The notes under the pieces were generated by a model. The model was given only the letters and a program-made list of their open reading frames with translations, searched no databases and was not told the DNA's origin. Positions 1-11,046 of a stretch of DNA of 64,000 nt are shown here, one piece after another. Each line of letters begins with the position of its first letter. Within the stretch, counting starts at the first letter, position 1. Source of the DNA: Anisodus tanguticus (taxonomy: Eukaryota > Streptophyta > Magnoliopsida > Solanales > Solanaceae); assembly GCA_034509755.1 (NCBI GenBank), contig CM067550.1, forward strand, positions 4,953,001-5,017,000, written 5' to 3'. The translations under genes were made by a program, and so were the position numbers.

Positions 1-483
1 AACGGTACCAACACAATACCTCCCCTTTATTCGTTTCTTCTTATTATTCTGTCCGTTGTGGTCGTGGCCACACTTGGATTCTTAAGTGCGTTCACTTGAG
101 GTGGCATGTCCTCACACTTAAATAGGTGATCTCCTGCAAGGTATCCTGCTATACCCTACTTCACAAGTGTTAGGAATCATTAAAAGTTTCCCCAACCTTT
201 ACCTTAATCGTTTGAGGATTGTTAAAGGTTTGGAAGCTTAACCTTTACTCACCATGCAGGTAGCACTTTAATGTCTATCACGGGAACGACTTTGGATTTG
301 CGTTTCTTTACATATATTCATCCGAAGTGCTCTTGCTTCCACCGAAGCGCTCAACTGAACCTTTTGCAGCTTAGTTTTCCCATTGAACCAAATTCTTGGG
401 GATCTCCAGTTAGTATGGTTGGGTTACCACCGCAAAGGTTCGTATTTTTTGGGTTTTAAGCCCATTCCCCTAAACAGGAAAAA
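1..483. other. Flank of copia remnant, no gene seen
   Basis: No coding sequence is recognisable here. The segment lies just beyond the 3' end of the minus-strand copia pol remnant that begins near 484, so it may include that element's 3' untranslated region or LTR. No matching second LTR was found in the window, so this stays an inference. Confidence 0.4.
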
Positions 484-3000
484 CACTAGATCTTCGGGTA
501 GTCCCTTAGTTAAATGGTCAGCTATATCCTTTGATTAGTAATCAAGGAAGTAATACCAATGATAATCAAATGCCATATGGTCTTATGTCTCCGACATATC
601 CGATAGATATGTCCAAACGCCTTCATTCGTGCCCTTCCAGAAGTCGACCGGCTAGCCACAATGTATAACTGCTGAAGGCACGAGTTTATCCCAATAAGAG
701 ACGTTCTCTAAGGAGTCGTGAAATTACTCAACTTCTTTCATGCTTTGTTTAAAGCGATAAACTCTGATTCCATCATGAATCGGCCGATGCAATTTTGCTT
801 AGAGGATTTTTCAAGACCCATCATACACATTTACTTGTGGCATTGGTGTTTTTAAGTCTGATGTCCAATTTGCATCACTGTGTTCTCCGAACCGCTGGAC
901 ATCCAGAATACCATAATCCGTAGTTAAGTGAATATTTTAGATATCATCATATCCGATTTAACGCCTTCTATCGATCATTTCCAGAATCACGAGTGAATCT
1001 TAGTTAAGTTGATCTGCTTTATAGGCCGATATCGGGTCGGTTGTAGTGTATACAATATATTGAACTACATGTGACTTACGTATATCGCTCCTTGTATATC
1101 GGTGCACCATGATTCTAATTAGTTATATGATTCATATCCATTGGTGGCTTCAACGAGACTGTTAACTATCTCACAACAGAGTTTGGAGTTAGACCGGTCC
1201 GTTAGATGTCTTAGTAATCCCAATTCCTAAGACGTCATTTGCGATACTCATATCTTTCATATCGAGACTTTTGTTTCAATATGACTTCCACTTTAAGACT
1301 GTTGGTTTTTCAACTGCTGGCTTTCTAACTTCAGAGTCAATGTTTCTGTTATCAGATTCATTATTTCTATTTTATTTGAAACTTCCAGGACCAAAATGTA
1401 AACATTTCAGGACCAAAATGAAAGTTCAGGAAGAAGCCCAACAGTCCAACAAACCAACTCTGATCCTCCACTTCCAACTCTACGGTTAGGAAGTCTGTTT
1501 CAACATCCATGTCACGAAAGACTACAATGGCCCTGGATGTTAAGTTATTCACAGGGGAGCACATGTACAAGTAGCCGAGGTATTATAGTCGTCAGTAGAT
1601 CCATCTACTTTGAACTCACTTTTGAGTATCCACTTTTACAACCCAAAGGTTCTTTTCCCGGAGGAAGGTCAACCATTACACAAGTATGGTTCTATATGAT
1701 GGAATCTATTTCTCTCTCTGTAGCTTCTTTCCAAAGCAGCGCTTCTGTAGATGACAATTCTTTGTTAATTGTCCATGGTTCGTTCTTAACCATACAAGCT
1801 AGAAGGCCTGAAACAAGTCTTTGTCCCCTCTTTGCTCCGTCTCGGTTCAAAATCTAGAATCTCTGAGCTCTGTAGATCTGAAATATTAAGTTTCGAATAA
1901 TCAGCAACTTCCGAGTCCTGTAACTCTGGAACGTCTGGTTTCGGATAATCAGGCACTCGCGGGTTCTTGTTAACCTTGAGCAATTACTTCTTTTTCCTTC
2001 TCAATGAAGGTTATCCTCAAAGAATTCAACATTCTTTGACACCAAGAGGCGATATCCACTACTGTTATTTGCAGATCCAGTGGATATGCAATCTGCAGTC
2101 TTAGGTCCAACTTGACCTATTTCGATATTCAACTTCTACCAAGCTACCCCACATTACAACATTTGTATGTGGGATCATTTCCATATTTCACACGGAGGAT
2201 TATCCTTATCCTTATGCGTAGTTCTGTTGAGAATCGCATTAGCGGTAAAGATCGCCTTGCCCCACATATCCCACATATTTTGGGCATATGGCTTTGCGTT
2301 TGGCTAACACCGTTAGACTGAGGTGAGTAATGAGCAGTCGTTTGATGAACGGTGCTTCACATTCTCCCCCTCTATCACTACGAATTCCTTAATTCGTAGG
2401 CTTAGTTGATTGTCAACTTCTGCTTTGTAGCGCTTATCCGCTTCAACAACTTCATCTTTGCTTTTCAACAAACAAATGATGCAATACGTTGTACCATCAT
2501 CAATGAAGGTCACAAAGTACTTTCTCCCCCTCTATTTTGTATAAACTTTAATTCACCCATGTAGGTGTGACTAAGTTCTAGAGGAGCAATGCTTCTTTCG
2601 CTATTCGTTTGACGAAACATAGAAAGGTGATTTTGCCTCTTCGCCTACCTCATATTCATTTGAGGGTTTATGTCGACAGAATGCAACAATCTCAACTTCG
2701 TTAGCTTTTGAATGACTTTCTATTTAACGTGTCTTAATCTATGATGGCATAGATGCACGGATTACAAATATATCATTCATTTAGCTACAGAAATACTATA
2801 CCATTCTTAGTTATTACAGACCTGTTAGACTAGTCTCAAACCAGCTTGACCAACATCGTCCCTTAAACCAAGTTTGGGACATGTATCACCTCCTTTTAGA
2901 GTAATCTCATTCCCTGAAGTCCTATTGAAGACAACATCTCCAACCCCTTCTACTTTAGAGGTGGCGTTGCTTCACATGAACAACCTCTTGCCCGTGGTTA
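484..3000 (-). pseudogene. Decayed Ty1/copia pol (protease to RNase H)
   Basis: Translated pieces on the minus strand appear in copia order from high to low coordinates. At about 2800-3000 there is a protease/pre-integrase stretch resembling SATSKVEG...TSGNEITL. At 2313-2513 there is an integrase-core piece with TFIDD and LLKSKDE. At 1786-1983 the integrase-to-RT linker is marked by EPRRSK. Near 850-900 an RNase H piece reads SDANWTSDLK, and near 484-545 the RNase H C-terminal motif KDIADHLTKGLPEDLV is readable. Frames are broken many times, so no functional protein is made. In an active copia element this polyprotein would provide protease, integrase, reverse transcriptase and RNase H. The exact lineage is uncertain. 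Confidence 0.8.
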
Positions 3001-3027
3001 GGGCATAACAAGATCACATGATCTGGA

Positions 3028-3290
3028 TACTCTGGCCCATTCCATTTGCTTTGGCAGACTGAGTGTCTAATTTCTTTTTTTCCTTTTTTTTTTGCCTTCA
3101 GATTGTTTAAGATCTGGAAACTCTGGCCCACCTCACTAGGTGTCCATTACTTTTCTGCCTTTCTTTTGGCCTTCAGATCATTTAAGACCTGAAATTCTGA
3201 CCCACCTCACTAGGTGTCCATTACTTTTCTATCCAATAAATTCTGGCCCACTCCAGTCGCCCGTAGGCTTTGTACGACTGTGTTTCCAAT
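3028..3290. repeat. Imperfect short tandem repeats (TCTGGCCCA...)
   Basis: Four imperfect units start near 3030, 3121, 3195 and 3241. Each opens with a version of TCTGGCCCACTCC and most continue with a GTGTCCATTACTTTTC-like segment and a CCTTCAGAT...TTTAAGA...CTG segment. A further isolated unit occurs near 3713. The array lies inside the minus-strand copia remnant, upstream of its protease in that element's sense. It may be an internal repeat of that element. Confidence 0.6.
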
Positions 3291-4185
3291 ATCATCCCAT
3301 CAAATGAAGGATCTTCTGTCAAATAGTGTGACGGGTTCAACGTCTTAAGATAAGCCATTAGCTTTTAGTCTTCTTCCTTTGAGATTGGTGCCCAGGGAAA
3401 TCTTTAGCGCTTACTTAAGAGTGGTAACAGTTTTCGCACAGTCAGTGGATCTCTCTCCTTCGTATGTGCGAACATACTTTACACACTTTTAATAATTACA
3501 CTCAAAAGAACGGAACTTTTAAGTTTTGTTTACAATAGTCAATCTTTAACCTGGAAGGAATGAGATTCAATATCAATGTTAGAGTGTAGGGAATATAAGT
3601 TTTTTTTAATGAAAACACTTTCATATTCCCAGCCTTGCTTTACACACTATTATTTAGATATTAACTAAACACATTATAGATAAGGAAGAATTATTAACTT
3701 AGACCTTTTGGATTCTGGCCTACTTCAGTTAGACTGAGTGTCCATGTCCTACTTACCATAATTTGGATCCTTTGTCTGGGACAGATATAAGCCTTTTTCT
3801 ACATGATAGAACATCATCTCCAGTCTTCTCCTCTTGTCCCAGTTGACATCCTCAGCCTATTGTGGGCGCTTGTTTCCACCACCCTCGGGAGCGGTGACAC
3901 CAACTCGTCCTTGATCTTTAGCCGTACAAGCATAACTATCAGCAGTATCTTGAAGCTCAGCATCAGATCCAGAGATCCCACCTTTGACGGAAATAGATTT
4001 GTAACTATCGTCAAAGAGAGAACCAAAATTAGGACCAGATTTGAAAGCACGGTTGTTGACAGAAACAGTGTTCGAACTGTTAACAGAACTGTCAACCGAA
4101 CTATTTTCAAGAAGAAAATCACAACCAGATTTGGTCACACTTGTCGACCAACATCTTTCGAACACAAATACAGTCTTGTCTTAAA
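3291..4185. other. Unassigned stretch, possible gag-side remnant
   Basis: No known domain was recognised. Open frames of about 100-130 codons occur on both strands at 3803-4201, including a serine-rich minus-strand frame at 3857-4165, but none matches a family I can name. Its position, upstream in sense of the minus-strand copia pol, fits a gag or leader remnant. The overlapping frames may be open by chance. Confidence 0.3.
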
Positions 4186-5108
4186 ATTGTTGGATATGTA
4201 AATAACGTACGGGAATAGTAAATAACTATTATAGTGATCGAAATGATAAACAACAAGTTGTCAATATCTTGATCTTGAATTAGAACTTCAAATATGGATC
4301 TTGTATTCGGAAATACAAGAACATGAGTTGTTACACTTGTGGCTTGTAGATCCGCTGAGAATCCGAACGGTTAGAGTCTTTTGAGATTCAAGTTCACACC
4401 TGAAACACTTAGCAACCAATTAGATAATCACAACACCACTGGCTGAGTTGAGAGATGACTCCCTGTCTTTAAGACAAGATTGCCCTCGTATATAGGCTTT
4501 ACGGAAGTGTGGACAATAGTCTTCCAAGATGAAACTACAAACTATCAAGTGTGCAAAGCCTACACAAATGATCTCAGCGAAGAACATGAATAATGAAGAT
4601 TGCTAAGAGAACGATTGATATCAAGAAAATCTGATCTCTTTGTGGTGTTGTTAACTTATTTTTCTGTTCATGGTCATATATGTTCATCTATAGAATTGAG
4701 CCAAAGGCCTCAATTTATAGGTGTGCAAGATGACCTTTCAAATGCCCCATAATGGCATTCAATTTTCATGTAATGGATGACATTTAACCCCCAAGTAATG
4801 CAGTAACATAATGGTCCAAGTAATGGTCATTATTGAGTGGATTCAATGCCTTTGAAACCACCTCAACATCCAAACATTTGGGATTCCGTCGAGCAAACAC
4901 TGTCTGGGAAGCGTCGCGACGCTGCAGCATTTAGCGATGCAGCTCCAGAATGCCAAACATTGAATTAGCGTCGCGACTCAGCTAGGGGGCGCCGCGGCCC
5001 AGTCCGGTCGGCGTCGCGGCCCTTCTCGGCTCCTCGGTTCGACCCGTACCATCTTACACCTCGCACAATCCTTCTTTGTTTACCAACGTGGAACACTTGT
5101 TATTTATC
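4186..5108. repeat. LTR-like repeat, copy 1
   Basis: This segment is a direct repeat of 47808-48737, roughly 90 percent identical by eye, with similarity ending at the same GTGGAACACTTGT sequence in both copies. It is non-coding. It contains the perfect 12-bp palindrome GCGTCGCGACGC at 4911-4922 and further GCGTCGCG words to about 5020, a style seen in LTRs of large plant retrotransposons. One end is GGAACA, compatible with a TG...CA LTR on the minus strand, but no primer-binding site was found beside it. LTR identity is therefore inferred. Confidence 0.65.
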
Positions 5109-5329
5109 CAATAACCATCCATCATTCTATGTCTCAAACATTTCACTTACGTACCAATATCTCTTTCATTAACGAAATTTACGATACTTGGCACTAAGAT
5201 TGCACGTGCGTGGAAATGATATTTTCGATGTGCGGGGCCCAATAGTTAAAGTCATAAATAATGGGATAAACTTAATTCTACATTAGTAAATTTCCAACTG
5301 AAACACCCAATTTGCTCAATTAATTGCGA

Positions 5330-5500
5330 TAAGAAACCCCAGAAAGAGGCGTTGAGAACAAATTTGTAATTACACCAGATTGAAGTTGTTGGCGAATAAA
5401 ATGACAATCAAGCTCCACATGCTTGGTTCATTCATGGAAGACGCGGTTACGAGCTATGTGTATGGCGGCTTGACTATCGGGGTGAACGGGAATCGGCAAT
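5330..5500 (-). pseudogene. Copia RNase H C-terminal fragment
   Basis: The minus strand reads DSQAAIHIA, then RVFHE, a stop, TKHVELDCHFIR and QQLQSG. This is the conserved C-terminal part of copia RNase H. The internal stop and the absence of neighbouring domains show it is a short relic. It is unrelated in sequence to the remnant at 484-3000 and probably comes from a different element. Confidence 0.75.
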
Positions 5501-5546
5501 GACGATGAAATAAAGAGATCATACTCAAATTAGATTTGTTCTTTGA

Positions 5547-5644
5547 ATTTAAATGTAGTAGAGGAATGTCGATGTTGAAAATGGTGTACACAAGGATTTA
5601 AATGTAGTAGAGGAATGTCGATGTTGAAAATGGTGTACACAAGG
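5547..5644. repeat. Perfect 49-bp tandem duplication
   Basis: The 49-bp unit at 5547-5595, starting ATTTAAATGTAGTAG and ending GTACACAAGG, is repeated without a mismatch at 5596-5644. The perfect identity indicates a recent slippage or repair duplication, or a local assembly duplication. No gene is seen from here to the SINE-like element at about 6085. Confidence 0.95.
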
Positions 5645-6084
5645 AGCTCAAATATTTTTACTATCCAAAATTTGACGCGTTTTATATGAGTTTGTTGCGT
5701 TAGTCACTATATGAATTCTTTTTCATCAATTTGTTTAATATACTCGTAACGGAAAAACTTTACACACATGAACGTTAGAAACTCCTTTTAACGTGCATAA
5801 TAAAACTAAAAGTTAAATGCAGATAAGGTTCGATTCTTCTATAAAGTGTCCTAGATTCCTTAACTATCATTTGTAAATTTACGATACTATTAAACAAGTG
5901 AAAATAAAAAAGTATTTCCTTTCTAGTACTGAATAACTATGTCATGAAGTTGTTTTTTTTTACTCCAAAAAAGGCTTGAGAACGTGAAAATGAGTCTAGT
6001 CAATCACCAAAATCACATAAAATTTAAATACAACCATCACCAAAAATTTTACAACAAGGTGATTTCCAACGAAAGAACAAAGAG

Positions 6085-6465
6085 ATGAAATATCCAAAGA
6101 GGCCAGCGTGTTGGCAAAGAGTCAAATTTGTGACCTTCGGATCGCAGGTTCGATTCTCAAACTCGGCGGATATCGTCCTCCGGGGCATATACCTGTGGTA
6201 AAGCCTGGGCGCTAAAAGCCGCGCGGGCATGTTGCAGTGTGGGTTCGGTCCCCGCCAAGCCTTTGAGGGGGTCAACCTTGTAGCATTGATCCGTTTGACG
6301 CAAGCAGACACTAACCACGGGTGCACATCCCGCGATTTACCTAGTGGTGGGTGCTGAAGGACCGGTCCCATCATCCCCAGGAGCCTAGTACCGCAGTACT
6401 TGTGCAGGTACTAGCGATATGGAGGCACAAGTCGCCTCGAGACCTGAGTTATCAAAAAAAAAAAA
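6085..6465 (+). mobile_element. SINE-like element with tRNA-type B box
   Basis: The head region contains GGTTCGATTC at about 6148-6157, a perfect match to the RNA polymerase III B box, preceded by a GTTGGCAAAGAGTC segment where a diverged A box would lie. The body ends in GACCTGAGTTATC followed by a run of 13 A. Imperfect flanks AGATGAAAT and AGATGGAAT could be a target duplication. The CGCGATTTAC...GTGCTGAAGGACCGG block is shared with the inverted copy at 38045-38290. At about 380 bp it is long for a tRNA SINE. Its tail ends about 80 bp from the stop codon of the convergent ERF gene. Confidence 0.6.
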
Positions 6466-6544
6466 AGATGGAATCCCACAACTCCTAAGAAAAAAAGAAA
6501 CAAAAATAAAATAATAAATAAAAGCCATGGATAAATCTTTGATT

Positions 6545-7276
6545 TTACCATGGACTAAAGTAAGTTGCATCACAACTACTTTGATCACTTGAACTACTAC
6601 TCAAAAGTGGCTCCAAGTAATCAGCCCCCAAGTCTTCAAACACAACTACATTATTTACATTTTTCATTTTCACTTCCCTCACTACTTTATTACTATTACT
6701 ACTACTCTTCTTGGAACTCGAGCTCCTATTCCTCATTGAGTGGCGCTTTTTTAGCGCCATTACAGGGGAGCATTCCTGGTCCATGTGGCATTTCATGTCC
6801 CATAGCGACTGCCGGACTATCTCCACCGAAAAATTCAATGTGGCTGATATACCCCTCGTTGAAAAAGCAGCTTGATCATAAGCTAAAGCCGCTTCCTCCG
6901 CACTATCAAATGTTCCTAGCCATACTCTAACACCATTTCTAGTAGAATCCCTTATCTCCGCCGCAAATTTTCCCCATGGCCGCCTTCTAACACCTCGATA
7001 CGACTTCTCTTTCGCGGGTTTTTCTTCAACTCTAACAACAACCTCGGACCTCGAACTAACTTCCTCTTCCTTAACATGGTACGAGGTAACGGTCTCTGAA
7101 GTTGTTTCTTGAGCGGCGTTAGCAAGAACACCAAAAAGAAGCATCTCTTCGGAGTCGTCAACGTTGAAAGGGAGAGAACATGAATTTAAATTGGACCATT
7201 CCCATGAAGAATAAGATGAATTTATATCAGAATTCATAGGGTATAAGAAATGAGAAGAACAAGAAGAAGTGTCCAT
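6545..7276 (-). CDS. AP2/ERF transcription factor, group IX (ERF1/ERF15-like)
   Basis: The gene encodes a 243-residue intronless protein. A single AP2/ERF DNA-binding domain spans about residues 92-150, with SYRGVRRRPWGKFAAEIRD and the WLGTF strand. The Ala and Asp in AAEIRD are diagnostic of the ERF rather than the DREB subfamily, so binding to GCC-box promoters is expected. A C-terminal acidic motif, FEDLGADYLEPLL (about 213-225), resembles the EDLL activation motif of group IXc ERFs. A basic Ser/Lys-rich segment at about 176-202 may aid nuclear import. Family members are nuclear activators of ethylene, jasmonate and pathogen responses. The start is the first Met (MDTSSCSSHF), 95 bp below a good TATA box. 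Within the AP2 tail, STRGISATLNF differs slightly from the usual SMRG-SAILNF. No frameshift or stop is visible, so it is probably functional. The exact orthologue is uncertain. Confidence 0.93.
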   Translation of the reverse strand: MDTSSCSSHFLYPMNSDINSSYSSWEWSNLNSCSLPFNVDDSEEMLLFGVLANAAQETTSETVTSYHVKEEEVSSRSEVVVRVEEKPAKEKSYRGVRRRPWGKFAAEIRDSTRNGVRVWLGTFDSAEEAALAYDQAAFSTRGISATLNFSVEIVRQSLWDMKCHMDQECSPVMALKKRHSMRNRSSSSKKSSSNSNKVVREVKMKNVNNVVVFEDLGADYLEPLLSSSSSDQSSCDATYFSPW

Positions 7277-7370
7277 TTTTTTTCTTTCTAGATATATACT
7301 CTGTTTTGTGGATGCTCTGTTATTTCAAGTAATAGTCCAATCCTAGGAAAATTAACTTTGGGGTGGCCTT

Positions 7371-7379
7371 GTTTATATA
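7371..7379 (-). promoter_or_regulatory. TATA box of the ERF gene
   Basis: On the minus strand the sequence is TATATAAAC, about 95 bp upstream of the ERF start codon. That distance suits a plant core promoter with a short 5' untranslated leader. The leader is A-rich immediately before the ATG. Confidence 0.7.
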
Positions 7380-7633
7380 CCCAAAATTGAAATCCCCCCA
7401 CCACCCCACCCAACCCCCATCCCCCACTAGGAAAATCTAAATGGCCACAAAAATTTATTTAATTATTTGTAGGTGGAGCCAAAAATAATAAAAGAAAAAT
7501 AGGAAATAAGGGGTAAAATAGGTAGTGAAGGGAAAATGTTAAAGATGAGTGACCAAGGAGGATGTTTTGAGAATATTATAATGTTTTCTTGTTAATTATT
7601 TTAATGACAAATTGGGCAAATGGGCCAATAGCT

Positions 7634-7711
7634 CACGTGTGTCAAAACAATCAAGGCGGCCAGGTCAAATAGGGATCGAATGACGTCAGCAATCTGGACG
7701 TTTTCTTGACC
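7634..7711. promoter_or_regulatory. Stress-type cis-element cluster upstream of ERF
   Basis: Within 78 bp there is a G-box CACGTG (7634-7639), a GCC-box core GCCGCC on the minus strand (7655-7660), a W-box TTGACC on the minus strand (7663-7668), a palindromic TGACGTCA bZIP/TGA site (7681-7688) and a second W-box TTGACC on the plus strand (7706-7711). The cluster lies about 255-340 bp upstream of the TATA box. These motifs are known targets of bHLH/bZIP, ERF, WRKY and TGA factors. Their function here is inferred from density and position. Confidence 0.6.
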
Positions 7712-8350
7712 TCACTTATTTTCATTTAAGTTTTTTTTATGGGTGAGGAAAATAGGTGAAACAGTCTCAACTATATGTGATCCTCCAAAAAGATAAAATA
7801 AAGAAATAAAATAAAATAAACCCCAAAACACCAAATTTAGTTCAGATATTTCTAGTAGTTGGCACATATCAAATCAATATAAGTATGAAATATTTTTTGA
7901 AATATACTTGAAAAGAATAATAAGGAACAGAAAAGATGTATTGTTATTGAACTAACTAATTTAGGAGGAGAAAAGATTGAAGGGAAAATGATCAAGTTAT
8001 GAAAAATGTGATTGTAAAATCATGTATGGATTTTCTTGATCAAAGTATTAAAGCTCAAGTTAAAACAGAGTTTCTTTTTTTCCCTTTTAGAATACAGGTT
8101 GCATTGTTTCGTTAAAAAATGAGATAATGTAAAAACACACCTCAAGTATTACTGATAGTTGAGGTGAGTTTTGTTAACTAGTTTAGTGATAGTTTATGTA
8201 GGAAACTCTTACACCTGATAGTTCAAGTATGAAACTCAAAAAAATGTGATACTTAGGATGTGTTTTTGACTTCTAACTCTAAAAAAAATCACATTACATA
8301 GATGGATTGGGGAACGGAAAGGCGAATGGGGTAATGCGAATCGAACTCGC
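7712..8350. other. AT-rich intergenic DNA
   Basis: No coding sequence, RNA gene or repeat was recognised. The stretch may include distal ERF promoter sequence. Confidence 0.4.
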
Positions 8351-8680
8351 GGTTAAGAGTCTCACATCAAAAATGGAATGAGAAATATGGACTTGATCAA
8401 TCATCACCCTACAAATTAGCTTTTGGGATTGAGTTAGGCCCAAGATCCACTCTTTATATGGTATCAGAGCCAGATCCATTCTAATTCTTTGTTCAGCGAT
8501 GTTGGGCCCCCAAATTATATTATCCACGCTCCAGTTAACGAGGTCTGGACGTGCGGGGGAGTGTTAAGAGTCTCACATCGGAAATGAAATGGGAACATGG
8601 ACTCCTTATATGAACTTGGTCAATCCTCACCCTACAAGCTAACTTTTGGGGTTGAGTTATGCCCAATATCCATTCTTTAC
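8351..8680 (+). mobile_element. TRIM (miniature LTR retrotransposon)
   Basis: Two similar terminal repeats of about 110-120 bp, at 8351-8458 and 8562-8680, both begin (T/G)GTTAAGAGTCTCACATC and end in CATTCTTTA-like sequence. The first is followed directly by TGGTATCAGAGCC (8459-8471), the classic primer-binding site for initiator methionine tRNA. The second is preceded by the purine-rich GTGCGGGGGAG. The internal part is only about 100 bp and non-coding. This architecture defines a TRIM, which must rely on enzymes from autonomous elements. No clear 5-bp target duplication was seen, and the 5' repeat lacks part of its middle, so the copy is old. Confidence 0.8.
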
Positions 8681-9562
8681 GATCGCGTATATTATGTGGG
8701 AGATTCACACATATTAAATTATAAGCCATGGTAGCAAATTTTGGATTCAAAATTGACTAGGTGTAGAGCAAAAAACAGGTGTACTAACTGACTTGAAAGT
8801 TGAAACTACACACTTGTTTTTCAAGTATAGTTGAATTTATTGACAACTGGTATAAAATAAAAAAATTTGACTATTACAGCATTAATCTAGACTATAAGCT
8901 CATTAACAAGTAAAGAAAATTAATGAGTTACATTAAGTAGTGCCACAAAAAAACTCAACATGTAGATAATATATATTGCATTTCCTTCACCAAAAATCAA
9001 CACATAAGGTACGTGGATTGAAAATATAACTCACGTTCCATATGAAAACCTATATATTGATTCATTTTAATCTGTTTATTACTGATGAGTTGGTCGAATT
9101 TTGCTGCAAAAGAAATTTCAATTGTTAAAGTTTTCAAAGTAGAATATTCAAGAATTGTCTACCTCTTTAATTTCTTATTATTCCTTTTTGTGTACTTCTT
9201 TCTCTAATTAGGTTAGTTTATATTAAGGTTGGTACATAAATCGAAATGGGGTGAATATTTTGTGAGTCAATGCTGTAATAGTTATTCAATATAGGGTTTG
9301 TAATTGAAATTGTATTTTGGGAAAAAGGGGATTTTCTTTGCCTTGGAATATGTTGACCATTACTTTGGATAAAGTTTTCTCTTTCCTCGTCTTGCTTCTA
9401 GAAAAGTCGCACTTTCTGCTCGCTGCATGAATTATTTTAGAGGTAGTAGTTTGGATGATGGCGGCCGGACGAGAAGTCCAAATTTATAATTTATGAATTT
9501 TAATTTTTAATTTTTTTTTATTGAGTTTTAAATTAATAATCTATACATATGAATTAAAGCAG
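8681..9562. other. AT-rich intergenic DNA
   Basis: No gene, RNA gene or recognisable mobile element was found in this stretch. Confidence 0.4.
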
Positions 9563-10466
9563 CTAGAGGTACATGGACCGAGTTGGTTTGAGTTATTCAA
9601 ATATCAAATCAAATCAAATCAATTGTGTCTGATTTTTTAATTTATAAACCAAATCAAATCAACAAAAGTTGGGTTATACAACTTTGAATTTTCTCGGATT
9701 TTGTGGTTTTCTCGAGTTGTTCAATTTTTTCCGATAAAATCTTCATACAAAACATATAACTTGTACTTCGAATATTTCTTTAGTCTTAGTAAAATATAAC
9801 TATCTAATTAAGATGTTTCCTAAGAAAATGACACATAATGTGAGATAAGTGATGATATTGTACTAAAATATTAATTCAACAAAAACAATAATGAAATCGC
9901 TAAGCAATAATGATAATGATCATAATCTAAAAGTACTAAAAGGAAAAAGTATTGCTAATTATTAATTACATGATTATATATTAAAAAAAACTAAGTCATG
10001 TTTTTTTCATTATCTAACTAATGCAAAACTAATAGCGTAGTAATAAATATCCAACATTATTGTTATTCCTAGTGTTAAAATTGCATTTCTTGTTAGCATT
10101 AGTATTGATTTGGGCTTTATTTGAGTTACTAACATCAATGAGCTATAAAACTTATTGAACCATTAAAAATCTAAATTCAAGCTTGACATAATATGTTAAA
10201 AGTCAAAAACTATGAAAAAACTTAAGAAATATTTATAAATTACATTATAAATAAATATTTGTATGTATAAAATATTTTTAAATTGTATACATGTACTTTC
10301 GGGTTTGTTTAGTTCGGATTTGACATTTTTAGTTAAAACCAAATCAAATCACTTATGGTCGAATTTTTTTCTAATACCAAACCAAGCCACTAGTCGAGTT
10401 TTTTTCTCGGTTTGACTCGAATTATCGATTTGATGCGGTTTGTCAATTTTTGTTGTACACCCTAAT
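9563..10466. mobile_element. AT-rich non-autonomous element with inverted ends
   Basis: The left end TAGAGGTACATGGACC and the right end TTGTTGTACACCCTAA form an imperfect inverted pair of the TAGGGGTGTACA type common in plant dispersed repeats. Inside both ends there are runs of AAATCAAATC and AACCAAATC words and their complements. There is no coding capacity. The right-hand 156 bp (from 10311) are also present at 16161, after the neighbouring copia element. Confidence 0.5.
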
Positions 10467-11046
10467 AGCAACCCTCTCCCTACGCCCCTTGTGTATAATT
10501 GATATTAGTATAAATTTTGCATAAAACAAAATAATATTTGATTATTTATACATAAAAAAATTATAATAGTATTCAATGCAGTGTTTGATTGGTGATATTA
10601 GATTTTAATACCGGCACTAAGTTATGCTAGATAGTGGTGGAGCCATATTTTCGCTAAAGTGATTCAATATATAATGAAATACACACACGAAGAGGTCAAA
10701 AAATTCAACATCTGCTACATATATAAATATTTTTTTATCGAAGCGGATTTAGAGAAATTCTCTTGCGTCCTCCTAGCTCTGACCCTGATGTTAACATTTA
10801 TGTACTCCATTATTTTACGAAAGATAAAATATAAAATATATAAGTGATATCAAAATTAGACTATTTAAAGATAAAATTCCTAGTAGATAATTCTTGCACA
10901 ATAATAATCTATTCATTATAAATCACCTTTTAACAATTTCTGTTTCCTCATTATTAATCACCACAATTTTCTTAAATGAATTTTTTTCTTCCAAATTTAG
11001 AACTTAAGGGCATTGAGGAACTTAGTCTGCTGACACTCTACGATAG
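10311..11046. repeat. Long direct repeat flanking copia, left copy
   Basis: This 736-bp segment recurs at 16161-16893 in the same orientation with only scattered differences. The two copies bracket the copia element at 11047-16160 exactly. The repeat starts inside the AT-rich element that ends near 10466 and includes a small MITE-like sequence beginning GTGGTGGAGCCA at 10634. It ends CTCTACGATAG, right against the truncated outer end of the copia LTR. Confidence 0.9.

Noticed and set aside
4911..5040. Ribosomal DNA because of GCGTCGCGACGC and GC-rich words
   Set aside because: The surrounding 0.9 kb is a dispersed repeat with no rRNA-like conserved core; the words are better explained as part of an LTR.
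6130..6170. Possible tRNA gene
   Set aside because: Only a B-box match is clear. There is no cloverleaf, and the sequence continues into a 380-bp element with an A tail, so a SINE-like element explains it better.
6565..6930. 121-codon plus-strand frame across the ERF gene
   Set aside because: It is the shadow of the ERF coding sequence; the AP2 domain on the minus strand is unambiguous.
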